Assembly (NCBI RefSeq): GCF_035317345.1
Contig: NZ_JAYKTU010000004.1
Strand: one strand, 5' to 3'
DNA length: 64,000 bases
DNA from: Cellvibrio fontiphilus
Lineage (GTDB): Bacteria; Pseudomonadota; Gammaproteobacteria; Pseudomonadales; Cellvibrionaceae
Shown here piece after piece: positions 60,709-64,000 of this stretch. Under the pieces are notes generated by a model. It worked only from the letters and a program-made list of their open reading frames with translations, made no database searches and was not told the origin of the DNA. Within the stretch, counting starts at the first letter, position 1. Each line of letters opens with the position of its first letter. The position numbers were made by a program, and so were the translations under genes.

Positions 60709-63700
60709 ATGAACAGCGCGTTGGTGAGCCAGTGTCATCCTGCCGGGTTTCTTGAGGAATTTAACCGTTATGCCAATGAGCAGCTGGGGCTTGCCGAACA
60801 GCAAGCGTTTATCCGGTTTGCCGGTTATTTTTTTAATCACTACCCGCTGGATGAACTGCAGGGCAAACGTCTGAGCGATGTTTTTGGCAGTGTCTACCAA
60901 TGCTGGCAGTTTCTGGCGGTGTTTGATCGTCATCAACCCAAAATACGCCTGTTTAACCCCTCGCTCGCGGAAGACGGTTGGGTGAGTCCGCATACGGTAT
61001 TGGCGGTGTTGCAGCGCGATATGCCTTTTCTGGTGGATTCGCTGCGCATTGAATTAAATCGCCGCAGCATTCCCATTTACACCATCAAAAGCACCGTATT
61101 AAAAGTGATGCGCGATGGGACGCAGTTAGTGAACCTGAGTGAGCGCAATGGCCCCGAGGCTGCAGACAATCACGAAGCGTTGATTGTGATGGAGATTAGC
61201 GCGCACAGCGATGCACAGGAAATGGCCGCCATAGTGGAGGGCCTGCACAGTGTATTGGCCGAGGTGGAAAAGGTAGTAGCAGATTACCAGCCGATGCGCG
61301 CCGCCGCACTTGCCGCCGAGCAAAACCTCAATCACATCCAGGATCCTGCCTGCGTAGCACGTGTGCAGGAAACCAAGGCGTTTCTGCGCTGGTTGACGGA
61401 AGACAGGTTTACTTTTCTGGGCTATTCGGAATATGAATTCTGCGAGCTGGAGGGAAAAAAGATACTGCGTGAAATTCCCGCGCAACGGTTAGGTATTTTT
61501 GCCTTGCGCCAAAGCTCACCAGCGCTACTGGCTGTCGATCAGTTCAATGACGGCATGGCGCGCTTCCATTTGGTGCCCCAGCCGATTGTATTTTCTAAAT
61601 CCTCCCTGCGTTCGCGTGTACATCGTTACGCCTATTCAGATTATGTAATTGTTAAACGGTTTAACGAGCGCGGTGAGGTTATTGGCGAGGCGCGTTTCCT
61701 TGGGCTGTACACCTCTGCAGTGTATTTAATGAACCCCAATGATATTCCTTTGATCGCCACCAAGGTTGCCCAGGTATTTGCACGCAGTGGGCTGCAGGAA
61801 TCCAGTCACGATGGCAAAAACTTCCGCCAATTATTGGAAACTTTTCCGCGCAACGAAATATTTTTAAGTAGCAGTGCAGAATTATTTGAAACGCTCATGG
61901 GAGTTGCGCGTATCAACGAGCGCTCAATGGTGCGGTTGTTTATGCGGCGCGATCCGTTTGGAAAATTTATTAATTTTATTGTCTACGTGCCGCGGGATTA
62001 TTTTTCCACCCGTATTCGCTTATTAATTCAGCAATTAATTGGTAGGGCAATTGGCTCGCAGGAATGTGAATTCACCACCTATTTTTCAGAATCTATCCTA
62101 GCGCGGGTTTATCTGGTCTTTAAGTTGGATAAAAACCTGCCGGTACAGATTGATGTGACGGCTTTACAAGCAGGTATAGTTAATATCACCCGCTCCTGGG
62201 AAGATTTTTTGCTCACTGCGCTGCAAGAAGCTCGCGGCGAAGAAGCCAGCGCCCAGTTGCTACGTGAATACCGCGATGCGTTTCCGTCAGGCTATCAAGA
62301 ACAATATGACGCGCGCACGGCGGTGCAGGATATACAGATTATCCAGCAACTTTTGCAGCAGCTGACCGCACAGCAATCAACCCTTCAGGAATTTAAGGCG
62401 CAGCAAACAACGCCTGCCGATAAACGCAGCCTGCGTCAGGTAGCACCTATCGCCCTGAGTATTTATCAATTGCGAGGGCAGGAGGCTGGTGCCAGTTTGC
62501 AGTTCAGAATTTTTCATCCCGATACGACTCTGGCACTGTCCGATGTTATTCCAATATTAGAAAACCTTGGTTTTCGTGTCGTCAGTGAAACTGCTTACGA
62601 TATCGCGAATAAATCGGGGCAACTGGTTTGGGTGCACGATTTCAAATTAGAGCACCAGGCACAATCGACGCTTGATTTCCCGCTGTTAAAAAACGTCCTG
62701 ACGGATGCATTTATTGCAATCTGGCAGGGCGAGGCGGATGACGATACCTTTAACGCTTTGGTGGGCAATGTGGGTTTGCCCTGGCGATCAGTCGCCCTGT
62801 TGCGGGCTTACGCCAGTTACATGCATCAAACGCTGTTTCCCCTCACCATTAACTATATTGCCAAGGCCCTGGTAAATCAGGCGAATTTAACGCGTCAGCT
62901 AATTACTTTATTCCACACCAAATTTGATCCGCAGCATCAGGGCGATTCAACAGCGGCCGCTCTTGAACAAATTCGTGTGCGTATTGTGAGTGATTTGGAC
63001 CAGGTGCAAAACTTGAATGATGATCGGATTATCCGCCGTTTTATGGCGCTCATCGACAATAGCCTGCGCACCAATTTTTATCAGCGTGATGTCAGGGGCG
63101 GCTATAAACCTTATCTGGCAATCAAATTCGCCCCGCGCGATCTGGCAGAAATTCCTGAGCCTCGCCCGCTGTTTGAAATATTTGTTTATTCCACCCGCAT
63201 GGAGGGCGTGCATTTGCGCACCAGTCGGGTTGCGCGCGGTGGTTTGCGATGGTCGGACCGGCTGCAGGATTATCGCACTGAAATTCTTGGGCTGGTAAAA
63301 GCGCAGCAAGTAAAAAATGCGGTGATTGTTTCCAGTGGTGCCAAGGGTGGCTTTGTGTGCAAAAAAATGTTGCCTAACGCTACGCGCGAACAGCAACTGC
63401 AAGAAGCTATAGCCTGTTATCAATGGTTTATTCGCGGCTTGCTTGATCTTACCGACAATTTTATCGATGGTGAAATTGTCGCGCCGCGTGATGTGGTGCG
63501 CTACGACGAAAACGATCCCTATTTGGTAGTGGCGGCAGATAAAGGTACGGCGAGTTTTTCCGATATAGCTAACGCTATTTCCCTTGAATACAACCATTGG
63601 TTGGGCGATGCCTTTGCCTCGGGCGGCAGTCAGGGCTACGACCACAAAGGCATGGGTATTACTGCGCGCGGTGCCTGGATTTCGGTGCAGCGACATTTCC

Positions 63701-64000
63701 ATGAAAAAGGTATTGATGTGCAAACTGAGCCCATCAGGGTGGTGGGCATTGGTGATATGGCCGGCGATGTTTTTGGTAACGGCATGCTGTTGTCATCAGC
63801 AATTAAAGTAGTTGCTGCGTTTAATCACCAGCATATATTTATTGACCCAAACCCCGAGCCAGCCGCGAGTTTTGCCGAGCGGCAGCGTTTGTTTTTGTTG
63901 CCAAAAAGTACCTGGGCCGATTACGACAAAACCTTAATTAGCGAAGGGGGCGGTATATTTGAACGCAGTGCCAAATCCATTTTGCTCACACCGCAAATGC
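60709..64000 (+). CDS. NAD-dependent glutamate dehydrogenase, 3' truncated
   Basis: The frame is open from ATG 60709 to the window edge: 1097 codons of a family with about 1600 residues. It catalyses oxidative deamination of glutamate to 2-oxoglutarate. QRDMPFLVDSLRIELNRRSI marks the N-terminal regulatory region. VARGGLRWSDRLQDYRTE and GLVKAQQVKNAVIVSSGAKG form the catalytic dehydrogenase start, with the substrate Lys. SVAADKGTASFSDIAN-type AADKGTASFSDIANAIS follows. GAGGGAG lies 5 bases before the ATG. Confidence 0.92.
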   Translation, partial: MNSALVSQCHPAGFLEEFNRYANEQLGLAEQQAFIRFAGYFFNHYPLDELQGKRLSDVFGSVYQCWQFLAVFDRHQPKIRLFNPSLAEDGWVSPHTVLAVLQRDMPFLVDSLRIELNRRSIPIYTIKSTVLKVMRDGTQLVNLSERNGPEAADNHEALIVMEISAHSDAQEMAAIVEGLHSVLAEVEKVVADYQPMRAAALAAEQNLNHIQDPACVARVQETKAFLRWLTEDRFTFLGYSEYEFCELEGKKILREIPAQRLGIFALRQSSPALLAVDQFNDGMARFHLVPQPIVFSKSSLRSRVHRYAYSDYVIVKRFNERGEVIGEARFLGLYTSAVYLMNPNDIPLIATKVAQVFARSGLQESSHDGKNFRQLLETFPRNEIFLSSSAELFETLMGVARINERSMVRLFMRRDPFGKFINFIVYVPRDYFSTRIRLLIQQLIGRAIGSQECEFTTYFSESILARVYLVFKLDKNLPVQIDVTALQAGIVNITRSWEDFLLTALQEARGEEASAQLLREYRDAFPSGYQEQYDARTAVQDIQIIQQLLQQLTAQQSTLQEFKAQQTTPADKRSLRQVAPIALSIYQLRGQEAGASLQFRIFHPDTTLALSDVIPILENLGFRVVSETAYDIANKSGQLVWVHDFKLEHQAQSTLDFPLLKNVLTDAFIAIWQGEADDDTFNALVGNVGLPWRSVALLRAYASYMHQTLFPLTINYIAKALVNQANLTRQLITLFHTKFDPQHQGDSTAAALEQIRVRIVSDLDQVQNLNDDRIIRRFMALIDNSLRTNFYQRDVRGGYKPYLAIKFAPRDLAEIPEPRPLFEIFVYSTRMEGVHLRTSRVARGGLRWSDRLQDYRTEILGLVKAQQVKNAVIVSSGAKGGFVCKKMLPNATREQQLQEAIACYQWFIRGLLDLTDNFIDGEIVAPRDVVRYDENDPYLVVAADKGTASFSDIANAISLEYNHWLGDAFASGGSQGYDHKGMGITARGAWISVQRHFHEKGIDVQTEPIRVVGIGDMAGDVFGNGMLLSSAIKVVAAFNHQHIFIDPNPEPAASFAERQRLFLLPKSTWADYDKTLISEGGGIFERSAKSILLTPQM

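Noticed and set aside
62947..63723. 258-residue open frame on the minus strand.
   Set aside because: It lies wholly antisense to the glutamate dehydrogenase gene, whose reading frame and motifs are clear. No ribosome site or family match.
1..64000. Insertion sequences, prophage, CRISPR arrays, defence islands and toxin-antitoxin pairs.
   Set aside because: I looked for transposase and integrase motifs, regular spaced repeats and paired small genes on both strands and found none. The content is core housekeeping and regulatory genes.

Overview
The window is a stretch of core chromosome from a gammaproteobacterium. The best guess is the order Cellvibrionales, close to Cellvibrio. This rests on gene content and order: sdhE-ygfX convergent with nadB, then rpoE-rseA-rseB-rseC; an ANR-type FNR regulator; a GluP-type sugar porter beside a LacI regulator; galT-galK; a hexuronate-type MFS porter; and a large NAD-dependent glutamate dehydrogenase. 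I see no insertion sequence, prophage, CRISPR array, rRNA or island boundary, and genes are tightly packed on both strands.

Layout. Positions 1-4.7 kb hold a truncated gene end, a GluP/FucP sugar porter divergent from a LacI regulator, an HDOD protein and YgfZ. Positions 4.8-11 kb hold sdhE, a ygfX-like gene, nadB, and rpoE-rseA-rseB-rseC-arfB, with arfB where mucD often sits. Positions 11-16 kb hold a glycosyltransferase, a PAP2 phosphatase, dgkA and galT-galK. Positions 16-23.6 kb hold bolA, trhO, small unknown genes, SirB2, DUF4202, the FNR/ANR regulator, a cold-shock gene, a membrane diguanylate cyclase and a DUF3592 protein. Positions 24-30.3 kb are an AddA/AddB-like helicase-nuclease pair. 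Positions 30.5-39 kb hold a hexuronate-type porter with a structured leader, murI, rmuC, a DUF2489 protein, a GNAT enzyme, trmA, a lipoprotein and an orphan histidine kinase.

Positions 39.3-39.9 kb carry tRNA-Val, tRNA-Asp and a 27-residue acidic miniprotein gene. Positions 40-50.6 kb hold a coiled-coil protein, a PLP enzyme, a cyclic-nucleotide/rhodanese fusion, a DUF1853 protein, nadK, a metallophosphoesterase, a rhomboid protease, a YeaC-like protein and pepN. Positions 51.2-53.1 kb carry a two-gene chemoreceptor module. Positions 53.2-60.5 kb are a complete moxR-DUF58-DUF4381-batA-batB/C-batD operon on the minus strand. From 60.7 kb to the window end runs the NAD-glutamate dehydrogenase gene, cut off at its 3' end.

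The points most worth following up are: the acidic miniprotein, whose strong ribosome-binding site can pair with an upstream inverted repeat; the hexuronate porter leader with two GNRA-type hairpins and a terminator-like hairpin; the AddB-like nuclease that seems to have lost its C-terminal iron-sulfur cysteines; and the chemoreceptor without a ligand domain, coupled to a membrane-anchored NIT-like protein. All functional calls come from reading motifs by eye; no database search was run.
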